NCBI GenBank assembly: GCA_018676275.1
Contig: JABHFC010000451.1
Coordinates: 1 to 17,870 of the forward strand
Reading direction: 5' to 3'
Source: Gammaproteobacteria bacterium
GTDB lineage: Bacteria; Pseudomonadota; Gammaproteobacteria; Eutrophobiales; Eutrophobiaceae
Length of the DNA stretch: 17,870 bases
The translations under genes and the position numbers were made by a program. The notes beneath the pieces are model-generated. The model was not told the DNA's origin. It saw nothing but the letters and a program-made list of their open reading frames with translations, and did not search any database. This document shows, in pieces, positions 1 to 7,880 of this stretch (position 1 is its first letter; every line of letters begins with the position of its first letter).

Positions 1-1265
1 TCAAGTTCAGTTTTTATTTCATCGACCATTTGCAGGACTTGTTGCATTTCCTGCAAATTGGATAGCATCGGGATCATCAGCCTGATGTTACCGTGTGCTG
101 AGGCGCGAAATATGGCCCGGAGTTGTGGTCGAAATAAAGCTGGTTCTTTAAGGCATAGGCGTATAGCACGCAAACCAAGAGCAGGATTGGATTGAACAGG
201 ACCGCTTTGGCGACCACCGTCGACCTGTTTATCGGCACCTAGATCCAGAGTCCGAATAGTAAGTGGCAAGCCATCCAGTTTTTCAAGAACCTTAAGATAG
301 GTTTCGTAATGTTCTTCCTCATCGGGCGGAGTTTCACGATTCATATAAAGAAACTCGGTACGATACAAACCAACACCGTTGGCACCGACTTCCCGCACAG
401 TATCAAAATCACGAGGCAATTCTATATTTGCCATTAGTTCTATGGTAACGCCATCCCGGGTTAATGCCGGACCTTCCTTGAGCTTACCCAAATCCGAATA
501 ATAACTAATGTCGTCCTGTTGCTGTTTGCGATAGTAATCAAGACTACGTTCGTCCGGATCTACCAGCACCACACCGCGCATACCATCAATAACGATGAAG
601 TCATCTTCTTCAATATATTGAAGCGCATTATGCAAACTGATTACTGCGGGAATGCCGAGGCTTCTTGCCAGGATCGCTGTATGCGAAGTTGGTCCTCCGT
701 ACTCGGTAATAAAAGCGACGATGCCCTGATGTTGCATCAACACCGTATCAGCAGGCGTTAAATCGTCGGCCAGGACAATGTAGCCTTTTAGTTTGTTGTC
801 GACACTTTCGTGGGGCAGGGGTGCGTGTTTAAGTAGAATTCGTAAAATACGATTGACCACATGATCAACGTCATCACGACGGGTTCGCAAATATGCATCG
901 TCCATTTCTTCGAAGGCAGCTACCAGCGCATCCCGTTGCAGTTTTAGCGCCCACTCGGCATTACAGCTGGTTTCTCTGATAAGTCGATATGGCTCCTGGG
1001 TTAGAGCCACGTCGTCCATCATTAATAGATGGGTATCAATGAAAGCGGCAATATCTACGTTAGTGGAATCGGGTATATGATCACGAATAGCTCTTAGTTG
1101 TTGTTTCGCCTGGGTAACAGCATCCTGTAGCCGCTTAACTTCAGCTTCGACAGCAGGTTTTGCAATTTGATACTCAATAATTTCCAGCTGGTCACGCCGT
1201 ATAATATGGACATTACCAATGGCGACGCCTCTGGAAACACCCATACCATGCAGAGCAATCGTCAC
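1..1265 (-). CDS. ptsI: Phosphoenolpyruvate-protein phosphotransferase (PTS enzyme I), 3' end cut by the window edge
   Basis: Enzyme I takes phosphate from PEP and passes it to HPr, the first step of the PTS relay; it is cytoplasmic. The visible 421 residues cover the N-terminal HPr-binding and phospho-His domains and the start of the PEP-binding barrel. The motif GGPTSHTAIL places the phosphorylated histidine at residue 195, and a GLYRTEFLYM motif belongs to the PEP site. About the last 150 residues, including the catalytic cysteine region, lie outside the window. There is no N-terminal GAF domain, so this is a PtsI-type and not a PtsP (Ntr) enzyme. I chose the GTG at 1265 because it forms a 4-base GTGA overlap with the ptsH stop and gives the expected N-terminus ahead of GVSRGVAIG. 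An ATG at 1244 is a less likely start. Confidence 0.93.
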   Translation of the reverse strand, partial: MTIALHGMGVSRGVAIGNVHIIRRDQLEIIEYQIAKPAVEAEVKRLQDAVTQAKQQLRAIRDHIPDSTNVDIAAFIDTHLLMMDDVALTQEPYRLIRETSCNAEWALKLQRDALVAAFEEMDDAYLRTRRDDVDHVVNRILRILLKHAPLPHESVDNKLKGYIVLADDLTPADTVLMQHQGIVAFITEYGGPTSHTAILARSLGIPAVISLHNALQYIEEDDFIVIDGMRGVVLVDPDERSLDYYRKQQQDDISYYSDLGKLKEGPALTRDGVTIELMANIELPRDFDTVREVGANGVGLYRTEFLYMNRETPPDEEEHYETYLKVLEKLDGLPLTIRTLDLGADKQVDGGRQSGPVQSNPALGLRAIRLCLKEPALFRPQLRAIFRASAHGNIRLMIPMLSNLQEMQQVLQMVDEIKTEL

Positions 1266-1531
1266 TCGTTTTCCCCAAATTTATCCAGAATCAATTCTTC
1301 TATTTGCTGAATAGCCTCGACTTCATCGGCACCAGCAGTAGAAATCTCTATGCAGGTGCCTTTTGCCGCTGCCAGCATCATGATTCCCATAATACTTTTC
1401 CCGCTCACCTTTTTACCGGAATGTGAGACATTGATTTCGCAATCAAAGCCGGAAGCGAGCTGGACAAAGCGTGCAGCAGCACGGGCGTGTAAGCCCAGTT
1501 TATTGATTATTGTTATCGCTTTAGTTTGCAT
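1262..1531 (-). CDS. ptsH: HPr family phosphocarrier protein
   Basis: This 89-residue phosphocarrier moves phosphate from enzyme I to EIIA proteins. The active-site motif GLHARAA places the phosphoryl-accepting histidine at residue 15. The motif VSGKSIMGIM places a serine at residue 46, the classical target of HPr kinase/phosphorylase. Keeping both sites agrees with hprK lying three genes upstream. The gene overlaps the end of the EIIA gene by 11 bases and the ptsI start by 4 bases, so the three are probably translationally coupled. It could also be called NPr, but the neighbouring PtsI-type enzyme and hprK favour a general or regulatory HPr. Confidence 0.95.
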   Translation of the reverse strand: MQTKAITIINKLGLHARAAARFVQLASGFDCEINVSHSGKKVSGKSIMGIMMLAAAKGTCIEISTAGADEVEAIQQIEELILDKFGENE

Positions 1532-1928
1532 GATTGTCTGTGTTTATTATTTGAATAATACCTTCCTTGCCACCACTTATTGCTTTATCAACCAGTTCTG
1601 CCAGGCCAAGTTCCGGGTAATTCATAATCTTAATTAACATGGAAAGGTTTAGTCCGGCTACTGCGCTGACATTATCTGCTTTGGCACAGGCCTTTGCGAT
1701 ATTACAGGGTGTAGACCCGTAGAGATCTGCAAGCATCAACACACCGCCACCTGTATCTAGTTCTTCAATAAGAAGTTTCGTGTGTTCAATCAATTTGTCC
1801 GGATCGCAATCCCGTTCTACTGTTAAAAGTTTACTGTTCATAGAACTATCTGTGATCATATGCATGGCAGTTCCCAGCAATGATGAACCAACCCCGCTAT
1901 GACTTAGAATAAGAATACCAACACTCAT
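1521..1928 (-). CDS. PTS EIIA component, mannose (EIIA-Man) family, standalone
   Basis: A 135-residue single-domain EIIA of the mannose/fructose family. The N-terminus reads MSVGILILSHSGVG, placing the expected phosphorylated histidine at residue 10. A DLYGSTPCN motif typical of the family follows near residue 70. In sugar-transporting systems this domain hands phosphate to an EIIB domain. Here there is no EIIB, EIIC or EIID gene nearby, so a regulatory role is inferred, as proposed for the incomplete PTS of many proteobacteria. The ATG lies one base after the rapZ stop (TGATATG), and the 3' end overlaps ptsH by 11 bases. Confidence 0.9.
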   Translation of the reverse strand: MSVGILILSHSGVGSSLLGTAMHMITDSSMNSKLLTVERDCDPDKLIEHTKLLIEELDTGGGVLMLADLYGSTPCNIAKACAKADNVSAVAGLNLSMLIKIMNYPELGLAELVDKAISGGKEGIIQIINTDNHAN

Positions 1929-1929
1929 A

Positions 1930-2808
1930 TCATAAATCTCTATGATTGATTAACACGTTTTTCTTTAGCTCAATAAAGTGAGCAGCCAGTTGTTCAACTA
2001 AGAAAACAGATCGATGATGGCCTCCTGTACAACCAATGGCTACACACAAATAGCTACGATTTTCTTCTTCGAACTTTGGAATCCAGTATTCGAGGAATTC
2101 TTTCAATTGTTTTTCCATATCCTTAACCATTGGCTGCATACTGAGGAAATCAATTACAGGCTGATCCTTTCCAGTATAACGCCGCAGGTTATTATCCCAG
2201 TGCGGGTTTGGTAGACAACGCACATCAAAAACATAATCAGACTCGCGTGGAACGCCATGTTTAAAACCGAATGATAGAAACAAAATTGAAAGTTCGGCAG
2301 ATGTTCGCTGGGCAATACGAGCACGGACAATATCTCTCAGTCCATGTACAACAGTATGACTGGTGTCAATACGCAAATCAGCAAAGTCCGATAACTCACT
2401 TAAGATAATTCTTTCTTTTGCTATAGCTTCAGTTAGTGATACTTCAGCTGAAGATAAGGGGTGTTTGCGCCGGGTTTCGCTGTAGCGTTTTGTTAGTACA
2501 TCATCCCCTGCTTCCATGTAGACAAGTTCCGTATCGATACCTTCTTTTTTAAACTGTGCGATGGATTCCGGCAGTGAAGAAAGCGACGCTGCTGGGTTTC
2601 GGGCATCAATACCCACAGCCATTTGTGCCGGTAAACCGTCTTTACCACCGATAACAAGTGAACTGAGATGATCCAGCAAGCTAACCGGGAGATTATCAAT
2701 ACAATAATAATCGAGATCCTCGAGCGTATTAAGCACTACAGACTTGCCCGCACCGGACATGCCAGTGACGATAACTAGACGTTTATTTTTTTCGTTACTG
2801 CTGGCCAT
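1930..2808 (-). CDS. rapZ: RapZ family RNase adapter / nucleotide-binding protein
   Basis: RapZ (formerly YvcJ/YhbJ) is a P-loop protein. In E. coli it binds small RNAs GlmY and GlmZ and directs RNase E to GlmZ, tuning glucosamine-6-phosphate synthase. The protein here is 292 residues from the ATG at 2808. It has a Walker A motif GMSGAGKS at residues 16-23, the family motif SETRRKHPL near 111, SFGFKHG near 179, and the C-terminal CTGGHHRSV at 260-268. It overlaps the hprK 3' end by 14 bases. A TTG at 2820 would add four residues, but the ATG gives the usual short N-terminus and neither has a strong ribosome binding site. Whether GlmY/GlmZ-type RNAs exist in this organism cannot be seen here. 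Confidence 0.93.
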   Translation of the reverse strand: MASSNEKNKRLVIVTGMSGAGKSVVLNTLEDLDYYCIDNLPVSLLDHLSSLVIGGKDGLPAQMAVGIDARNPAASLSSLPESIAQFKKEGIDTELVYMEAGDDVLTKRYSETRRKHPLSSAEVSLTEAIAKERIILSELSDFADLRIDTSHTVVHGLRDIVRARIAQRTSAELSILFLSFGFKHGVPRESDYVFDVRCLPNPHWDNNLRRYTGKDQPVIDFLSMQPMVKDMEKQLKEFLEYWIPKFEEENRSYLCVAIGCTGGHHRSVFLVEQLAAHFIELKKNVLINHRDL

Positions 2809-3826
2809 TTTTCTGATCAATCATATATTGTTGATAGGCGATGAATTCTTCTGCAGCATTATAACCACTGCTGATAAGACTATGGTTTCTCGCTGCACAT
2901 TCAAGCAGGATAGCCAGGTTGCGTCCAGGCGCTACCGGCAATGTGATTTCAGGAATATCGATGTCCAGAATCTTTTTACTGTGATGACTGCCTTCAAGCC
3001 TGTCTAGTTGTAACAGTTCTTTCTTGCTCATCGGTTCCAGTCTCACGATCAGCCGCAGGTATTTATTCTTTTTAATTGCACTGTCACCATACAGTTTTCG
3101 GATATTTATAATGCCCATTCCACGCACCTCAAGATAATCGCGAAGTGCTTCCGGACAAGTGCCGTTAATTATATCGGGTGCGATCCGGGAGAATTGCGGA
3201 GCGTCATCCGCGATCAATCTGTGACCGCGAGTAATTAACTCAAGCGCCAGTTCACTTTTACCAATGCTACTGGGGCCGGTTATCAGGACACCGATAGCCA
3301 TGACCTCCATGAAGACTCCATGCAGGGTGAGATCTTCTGCAAATAAATTCGACAGGTAATAATGAATGGATTCTATTAATCGGCTGCCATCCAGAGGCGA
3401 AGCTAATAAAGGTATACCGAGCTGTTCACATTTTTGTTTTATATAAGGGGGCGTTTCTCTGCCATCAACCAGTAAAATACAGGCTGGATCATGATCAAAC
3501 AATTGTCTGATGGCATCGTCCTTTGTAGTACTGCGTAAGCTATCAATATATTGAATCTCGGTGTTGCCCAATGTTTGAATCTGGTGAGGATGGATAAGGT
3601 TAAGGTAACCAATAAAAGATCGACCTGTAGGAATCAGTGTAGTGAGCGCAATCTCATCGGTAAGATCCATTTTACTCGCCGTCTCCGGTGAGTTAAGGGC
3701 ATTCATGGTTTCGGCAAGTATTTTTCTGTCTTTCCCGGATAAACCAGTAACCCAGTGAAGTTGTAACTTGTCACTGTATTCGCTAAACAGAGCTTCAATT
3801 GTTAGTGATGGAGGTTGTGCCGACAT
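2795..3826 (-). CDS. hprK: HPr kinase/phosphorylase
   Basis: This bifunctional enzyme phosphorylates and dephosphorylates a regulatory serine of HPr, Ser46 in the neighbouring ptsH product. At 343 residues it is slightly longer than the usual 310-320. The N-terminal domain covers about residues 1-160. The catalytic domain follows with an HGV motif at 169-171, Walker A GPSSIGKS at 184-191, the acidic pair D207/D208 and the family signature EVRGMGIINI at 233-242. The C-terminal PVAPGRN motif is at 297-303, so all key elements are intact. It ends inside rapZ. A stem-loop lies between ptsN and this gene, so it may be expressed at a level different from ptsN. In Firmicutes the enzyme controls catabolite repression; in proteobacteria its role is less settled. 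Confidence 0.95.
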   Translation of the reverse strand: MSAQPPSLTIEALFSEYSDKLQLHWVTGLSGKDRKILAETMNALNSPETASKMDLTDEIALTTLIPTGRSFIGYLNLIHPHQIQTLGNTEIQYIDSLRSTTKDDAIRQLFDHDPACILLVDGRETPPYIKQKCEQLGIPLLASPLDGSRLIESIHYYLSNLFAEDLTLHGVFMEVMAIGVLITGPSSIGKSELALELITRGHRLIADDAPQFSRIAPDIINGTCPEALRDYLEVRGMGIINIRKLYGDSAIKKNKYLRLIVRLEPMSKKELLQLDRLEGSHHSKKILDIDIPEITLPVAPGRNLAILLECAARNHSLISSGYNAAEEFIAYQQYMIDQKNGQQ

Positions 3827-3872
3827 CTTTCTGTATCCCGTTATTGGTTAGAAAAAGGATCAGATTAACGAA

Positions 3873-3921
3873 CACAGGCCTGATCGCCATCGCTGCTTAT
3901 GCAGGATGGCTTTGGTCTGTG
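3873..3921 (-). other. Long imperfect stem-loop between ptsN and hprK
   Basis: Three nested arm pairs are visible. The outer arms are 3873-3880 with 3914-3921 (8 pairs, one G-U). The middle arms are 3886-3891 with 3905-3910 (6 perfect pairs). The inner arms are 3893-3896 with 3901-3904, closing a TTAT loop. Internal loops are small. It starts about 15 bases after the ptsN stop in transcript direction. No clean T-tract follows on the minus strand. A run of six T lies on the plus-strand side at 3927-3932, so it is not a textbook terminator for these genes. It may be a processing or stabilising element, a leaky attenuator, or a dispersed palindromic repeat. Confidence 0.6.
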
Positions 3922-3936
3922 CTCTGTTTTTTACAA

Positions 3937-4383
3937 TCACTCAGTCAGTAGAGTGTAAATTGCTTGTTCTGATTTTTCTGTACGTAACTGGTTTAACAAG
4001 TTGGCATCACTGAATTTTTCAGCCAGCTGAGAAAGAATTTGTAAATGCTCCTCGGTCGACTCCTGCGGAACCAGAAGAGCAAACAGAATATCGACAGGCT
4101 GTCTGTCAATCGCATCGTAATCTACCGGGGTTTGCAGCTGTACGAATGCCCCAAGGGTAAGGTCATCATGATTGTGCCGACCATGTGGAATTGCAACGCC
4201 ATGACCGAGGCCGGTGCTGCCTAGTCTTTCGCGAGTCAGGAGACTATCGAAAACCTCTGTTTGGCTGAGACTAGGGCTTTCACTGGCGATCAGGCTGGCG
4301 AGCGTCTCCAGAGCGGCCTTTTTACTGGCACCATTTGAATCGCAACAAATGCGTTCTGTAGAGAGAATTTCTGAGATCTGCAT
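3937..4383 (-). CDS. ptsN: PTS EIIA-Ntr (nitrogen regulatory IIA protein)
   Basis: A 148-residue EIIA of the fructose/Ntr family. The motif GVAIPHGR places the phosphorylated histidine at residue 67. The protein lacks any attached EIIB or EIIC domain. In characterised proteobacteria it accepts phosphate from NPr/HPr and regulates potassium transport, sigma-54-linked functions and envelope stress through protein-protein contacts. Its position after rpoN and hpf is the conserved proteobacterial order. It is separated from hpf by 45 bases. No strong ribosome binding site precedes the ATG at 4383, which may point to coupling with hpf or weak translation. Confidence 0.95.
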   Translation of the reverse strand: MQISEILSTERICCDSNGASKKAALETLASLIASESPSLSQTEVFDSLLTRERLGSTGLGHGVAIPHGRHNHDDLTLGAFVQLQTPVDYDAIDRQPVDILFALLVPQESTEEHLQILSQLAEKFSDANLLNQLRTEKSEQAIYTLLTE

Positions 4384-4428
4384 AGGATGATCAGGTGAAT
4401 GATAAAAGTTGGGCTTGAGTAGTAAATA

Positions 4429-4758
4429 TCATTCAACGGTCTCACGGTTTTTTATACTACCTTCATTGCGATGATGATTTGTCAGTTTTTCCTTGTGTTT
4501 TTTTACCTGTCTATCCAGTTTATCAATCAGACTATCAATAGCTGCATACATATCTTCATGCTCTGATTCTGCAAACAGACGCCCACGGTTAACATTGATG
4601 GTAGCTTCAGCCTTTTGCCGATCTTTTTCCACCGTCAGAATTACATGTGTATTGCTCATGTGATCGAAATGGCGCTCAAGACGTTCAAATTTGGATTCAA
4701 CATAGTGGCGCAAGGAAGGAGTAATATCCATGTGGTGACCAGTCAGGTTTAATTGCAT
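4429..4758 (-). CDS. hpf: Ribosome hibernation-promoting factor, short form (HPF/YhbH)
   Basis: This 109-residue protein is of the short HPF/RaiA type, which binds the 30S decoding region and, in E. coli, promotes 100S ribosome dimers in stationary phase. The N-terminus (MQLNLTGHHMDITPSLR) and the central stretch ending in NRGRLFAESEHEDMYAAID are typical. The C-terminus is the usual basic KHKEKL segment without the extra dimerisation domain of long HPF. A good GGAG ribosome binding site precedes the ATG at 4758. It lies between rpoN and ptsN, as in most gammaproteobacteria. Confidence 0.95.
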   Translation of the reverse strand: MQLNLTGHHMDITPSLRHYVESKFERLERHFDHMSNTHVILTVEKDRQKAEATINVNRGRLFAESEHEDMYAAIDSLIDKLDRQVKKHKEKLTNHHRNEGSIKNRETVE

Positions 4759-4868
4759 GATTGTCTCCGATTAGAGGTGAGTTGGTATTGTTTTGATGTA
4801 AAGAACATGAATTTTTAATAGCTACTTTATAAAACATCATTACTTAATAGTTATTTTCTTAATTTTAG
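4759..4868 (-). promoter_or_regulatory. AT-rich gap between rpoN and hpf, possible internal promoter
   Basis: These 110 bases are clearly more AT-rich than the flanking genes and contain TATAAA-like and TTTACA-like hexamers on the minus strand. I could not pair any -35 and -10 at good spacing, nor find a convincing sigma-54 GG/GC site. An internal promoter for hpf-ptsN would suit hpf, which is often growth-phase regulated, but this rests on composition and context only. Confidence 0.25.
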
Positions 4869-6380
4869 TTATACAAGTCGTTTTCTTTCATTAGATGGAG
4901 GAATCGCCATTGATTCCCGGTACTTGGCTACTGTTCTACGAGCCACATTAATACCCTGGTCGGCCAGGATAGTAGCAATTTTGCTGTCACTCAGGGGCTT
5001 TTCCAGTTTCTCCGCAGAAACAAGCTTTTTAATCAAGGCACGGATGGCGGTCGATGAACAAGTACCACCCAGATCTGTACCAACATGACTGGAAAAGAAA
5101 TATTTTAATTCGAAAATGCCTCTTGGTGTATGCATGTACTTGCGGGTGGTAACACGTGAAATGGTTGATTCGTGCAAATTCAAAGTTTCAGCAATGTCGT
5201 GTAGTACCAGTGGCTTCATAGCTTCTTCGCCATAATCAAGAAAAGCACGTTGTCGTTCAACAATGGATGTTGCTACACGCAGCAAGGTTTCGCTACGACT
5301 TTGCAAACTCTTGATAAACCATCGGGCCTCCTGTAAATGCGACTTAAGCGAAACATTATCATCACTACTATCTGCCCGCTTGATCATATTTGCATAAGCG
5401 GAGTTGATGCGTAAACGGGGCATATTTTCCGCGTTGAGCTCGACTTTCCAGGCTCCTTTTTCTTTTCTCACAAATACGTCCGGAACAATATATTCGATTC
5501 GTGATTCCTGTATCTGGTTTCCCGGTCTTGGATTCAGTGTTTGAATAAATAACACCACTTCCTGTAATTGTTCACGGCTAAGCTTCATTTGTTTTAACAG
5601 GCGGTTATAGTCGTGCCCACCAAGAAGATGTAAATGTTTATCAACCAGCTCTTTCGCTTCACTTAACCAGGGAGTTTCTGCAGCACATTGCGCCAACTGT
5701 AAATGTAAACACTCCTGAAGGTCTCTGGCGGCGACGCCGGTCGGTTCCATGCTTTGCACCAGCCGCAGCACAGCTTCCACTTCGTCCATCTCAACTTCCA
5801 GTTCATGTTCATCACCTAGTGAGGCGAGTATATCTTCCAGTGAACATGTCAAATAACCGTCGTCATCAAGAGCATCAATTATTGCGGTTGCAATAGCCTT
5901 GTCTGTATCGCTGGTTGGCGTCAGGTTAAGTTGCCATAATAAGTGCCCGGACAAAGTGCGGGATTCACTATCCTGATTATCAAAACCGTTGTACTCACTG
6001 TTACCCAGATTTTTTGAGAAGCTTCCGCTATTGTCGTAGATGTCTTCCCATACACTATCTACTGGCAGCTCGGTAGGGATGGTGTCATTATTTAGTCCGG
6101 TTTCGGTTTCCGAGGTGTGTATCTCTGCGACTTTATCCTTCGAATCGACAGCTTCGTTAGTGTTAGATTCCGGCTGAGCGGAGCTGTCTGAATTTTCATT
6201 TTCGGAATTATTTTGCTGTGAATTATCCTCGTCAAGTTCCAGCATCATATTGGAATCCAGTGCATCCTGAATTTCAGTTTCAAGCTCCATCGTAGATAAC
6301 TGCAGTAGACGAATCGCCTGCTGTAATTGCGGCGTCATTGTCAGGCTTTGCCCGATTTTTAACTGAAGCGAGGCTTTCAT
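4869..6380 (-). CDS. rpoN: RNA polymerase sigma-54 factor
   Basis: Sigma-54 directs RNA polymerase to -24/-12 promoters and needs an AAA+ activator for open complex formation. The 503-residue protein has all family regions. The glutamine-rich region I (MTPQLQQAIRLLQLSTMEL) is at about residues 15-33. An acidic, Asn/Ser/Glu-rich region II linker runs through roughly 50-120. A core-binding domain and a helix-turn-helix region follow. The RpoN box ARRTVAKYRE is at 480-489. The gene lies 55 bases after lptB and ahead of hpf and ptsN, the conserved order. Nothing is missing. Confidence 0.97.
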   Translation of the reverse strand: MKASLQLKIGQSLTMTPQLQQAIRLLQLSTMELETEIQDALDSNMMLELDEDNSQQNNSENENSDSSAQPESNTNEAVDSKDKVAEIHTSETETGLNNDTIPTELPVDSVWEDIYDNSGSFSKNLGNSEYNGFDNQDSESRTLSGHLLWQLNLTPTSDTDKAIATAIIDALDDDGYLTCSLEDILASLGDEHELEVEMDEVEAVLRLVQSMEPTGVAARDLQECLHLQLAQCAAETPWLSEAKELVDKHLHLLGGHDYNRLLKQMKLSREQLQEVVLFIQTLNPRPGNQIQESRIEYIVPDVFVRKEKGAWKVELNAENMPRLRINSAYANMIKRADSSDDNVSLKSHLQEARWFIKSLQSRSETLLRVATSIVERQRAFLDYGEEAMKPLVLHDIAETLNLHESTISRVTTRKYMHTPRGIFELKYFFSSHVGTDLGGTCSSTAIRALIKKLVSAEKLEKPLSDSKIATILADQGINVARRTVAKYRESMAIPPSNERKRLV

Positions 6381-6435
6381 ACTTCTAGTTTAGCGCAAAA
6401 ACCGGGTCAATGTTTGTGATGAACCGAAAAGAAAA

Positions 6436-7161
6436 TCACAATTTAAATTTATCGCCGAGGTAAATATCACGTACACGTTGATTGGCGAGAATTTCATCTG
6501 GTAAGCCTTCTGCTTCGATCCTGCCCTCATTAACTATATAGGCACGATCACAGGTACCCAGAGTTTCCCGTACATTATGATCAGATATGAGTATACCGAT
6601 ACCGTTTTGTTTCAGGTACTCGGTTATACGCTGTATATCACTGACCGAAATAGGATCGATACCAGCGAAAGGTTCATCCAGTAAAAGAAACTTTGGTTCT
6701 GTTGCGAGGGCGCGGGCAATCTCAACTCTGCGTCGTTCGCCACCAGATAAACTCATCCCGAGGTTATCTCTTAAGTGCGACACATGAAATTCGTCAAGCA
6801 AAAAATCCAGTCGTTTACGTCTTTCGGCTGCAGATAATTTCGGCCGTGTTTGCAAAATGGCCAAAATATTTTCCTCGACTGTTAATTTTCTGAATACCGA
6901 GGCTTCCTGTGGAAGATAACCCAGACCCATATTGGCCCGTTGATCCATTGGCATACGACTAATCTCATTGTCGTTAAGATGGATAGTACCGCTCTGACAG
7001 GGAATTAGACCGACGATCATGTGAAAACTTGTAGTTTTGCCAGCACCGTTTGGTCCTAACAACCCAACAATCTCGCCACTTTGCACAGTGATACTGACAT
7101 CATGCACGACAGTACGTGAACGAAAACTTTTGGATAAATGATGCGCAGAAAGGACGCTCAC
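6436..7161 (-). CDS. lptB: LPS export ABC transporter ATP-binding protein LptB
   Basis: The cytoplasmic ATPase of LptB2FGC, which extracts LPS from the inner membrane and drives it along the LptC-A-D bridge. In 241 residues it has Walker A GPNGAGKTT (36-44), a Q-loop glutamine at 85, the ABC signature LSGGE (138-142), Walker B ending in FLLLDE (158-163) and the switch histidine at 195. The start is a GTG at 7161, supported by an AGGGA ribosome binding site at 7168-7172 with six-base spacing. LptF and LptG, the membrane partners, are not in the window, as is common because they form a separate operon. Confidence 0.96.
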   Translation of the reverse strand: MSVLSAHHLSKSFRSRTVVHDVSITVQSGEIVGLLGPNGAGKTTSFHMIVGLIPCQSGTIHLNDNEISRMPMDQRANMGLGYLPQEASVFRKLTVEENILAILQTRPKLSAAERRKRLDFLLDEFHVSHLRDNLGMSLSGGERRRVEIARALATEPKFLLLDEPFAGIDPISVSDIQRITEYLKQNGIGILISDHNVRETLGTCDRAYIVNEGRIEAEGLPDEILANQRVRDIYLGDKFKL

Positions 7162-7223
7162 GATGTTTCCCTATTAGTATATTCAGAAATGGGGCGGCGA
7201 AGTTTTATATTGATTTTAAACAA

Positions 7224-7880
7224 TTATTCTTCTTTTTCTTCAGACTTCTTTTTTTCGCATTCTTTTTTGAAAATTAACAGCTGGGCCGCATCCAGACTTT
7301 TTTCATACTCTTTGTCCGCGCAATTATCTTTTTTCTTTTTGATGATTATTTTAACCCGTTGCTTTTTTTCAGGCACCGTTTTATCTGTACCGACATTTGG
7401 TGATGTCTTGTTACTCCAGCCTTTAACCTGGCTGAGTCTTGTATCGTACTCTATACGATCAGCAGTAAAGCGCAGACCTTCCTTTGTTACCAGAGCCTCT
7501 TCGATCAATATCGAATATTCTTTCAGCTCATAATACTCTATGGTAAGTGCTTCGGCATAATCATAGACACTGCTCTCATCTGGCAATTGTTTGTAGGTAG
7601 CAGGACGCCCTTCCATAACCAGATAATCCATTTCACCGTCTTCGGTGTAATAGACAGTCATTTTATCACCAGTCATATAGATGGTGCCCTGGATAGTGAT
7701 GACATTGCCGGTATAAATACTAATATTTTTAATATCATCCAATTCACCGGCGTCAGCTTCAATCTCGATTGGCTGATCCCGATCGGATTCGAGTGAAGAA
7801 ACTCCACACGATAAGCCCAGCAAAATCAGGCTAAGGCTGAGTTTATAAAGTTTGTTCTTGTTCAATATAAGTGTGTACAT
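7224..7880 (-). CDS. lptA: LPS transport periplasmic protein LptA with charged C-terminal extension
   Basis: LptA polymerises between LptC and LptD to carry LPS across the periplasm. An N-terminal hydrophobic signal (about residues 11-30) precedes the OstA-like fold starting at QPIEIEAD, with the expected alternating strands through about residue 182. At 218 residues it is longer than E. coli LptA (185). After the last predicted strand (RVKIIIKK) there are about 35 extra residues rich in Lys and Glu, with cysteines at 187 and 208. The ATG at 7880 has a GGAAG ribosome binding site and overlaps the lptC 3' end by 38 bases. A TTG at 7865 is an alternative start. Identity rests on fold-like pattern and position between lptC and lptB. 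Confidence 0.88.
   Translation of the reverse strand: MYTLILNKNKLYKLSLSLILLGLSCGVSSLESDRDQPIEIEADAGELDDIKNISIYTGNVITIQGTIYMTGDKMTVYYTEDGEMDYLVMEGRPATYKQLPDESSVYDYAEALTIEYYELKEYSILIEEALVTKEGLRFTADRIEYDTRLSQVKGWSNKTSPNVGTDKTVPEKKQRVKIIIKKKKDNCADKEYEKSLDAAQLLIFKKECEKKKSEEKEE

Noticed and set aside
2809..2820. TTG at 2820 as the rapZ start
   Set aside because: The in-frame ATG at 2808 gives the usual short N-terminus before the P-loop, and the TTG has no better ribosome binding site.
6381..6435. TTGACC-containing promoter between lptB and rpoN
   Set aside because: No acceptable -10 hexamer lies at 16-18 bases from it.
7138..7533. 131-codon plus-strand frame rich in Ser and Phe
   Set aside because: It is antisense to the lptB start and lptA; its composition reflects the Lys/Glu-rich lptA tail read backwards.
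7780..7815. Lipobox in LptA around Cys25 (GLSC)
   Set aside because: The residues before the cysteine do not fit the lipobox pattern, and LptA is a soluble periplasmic protein.
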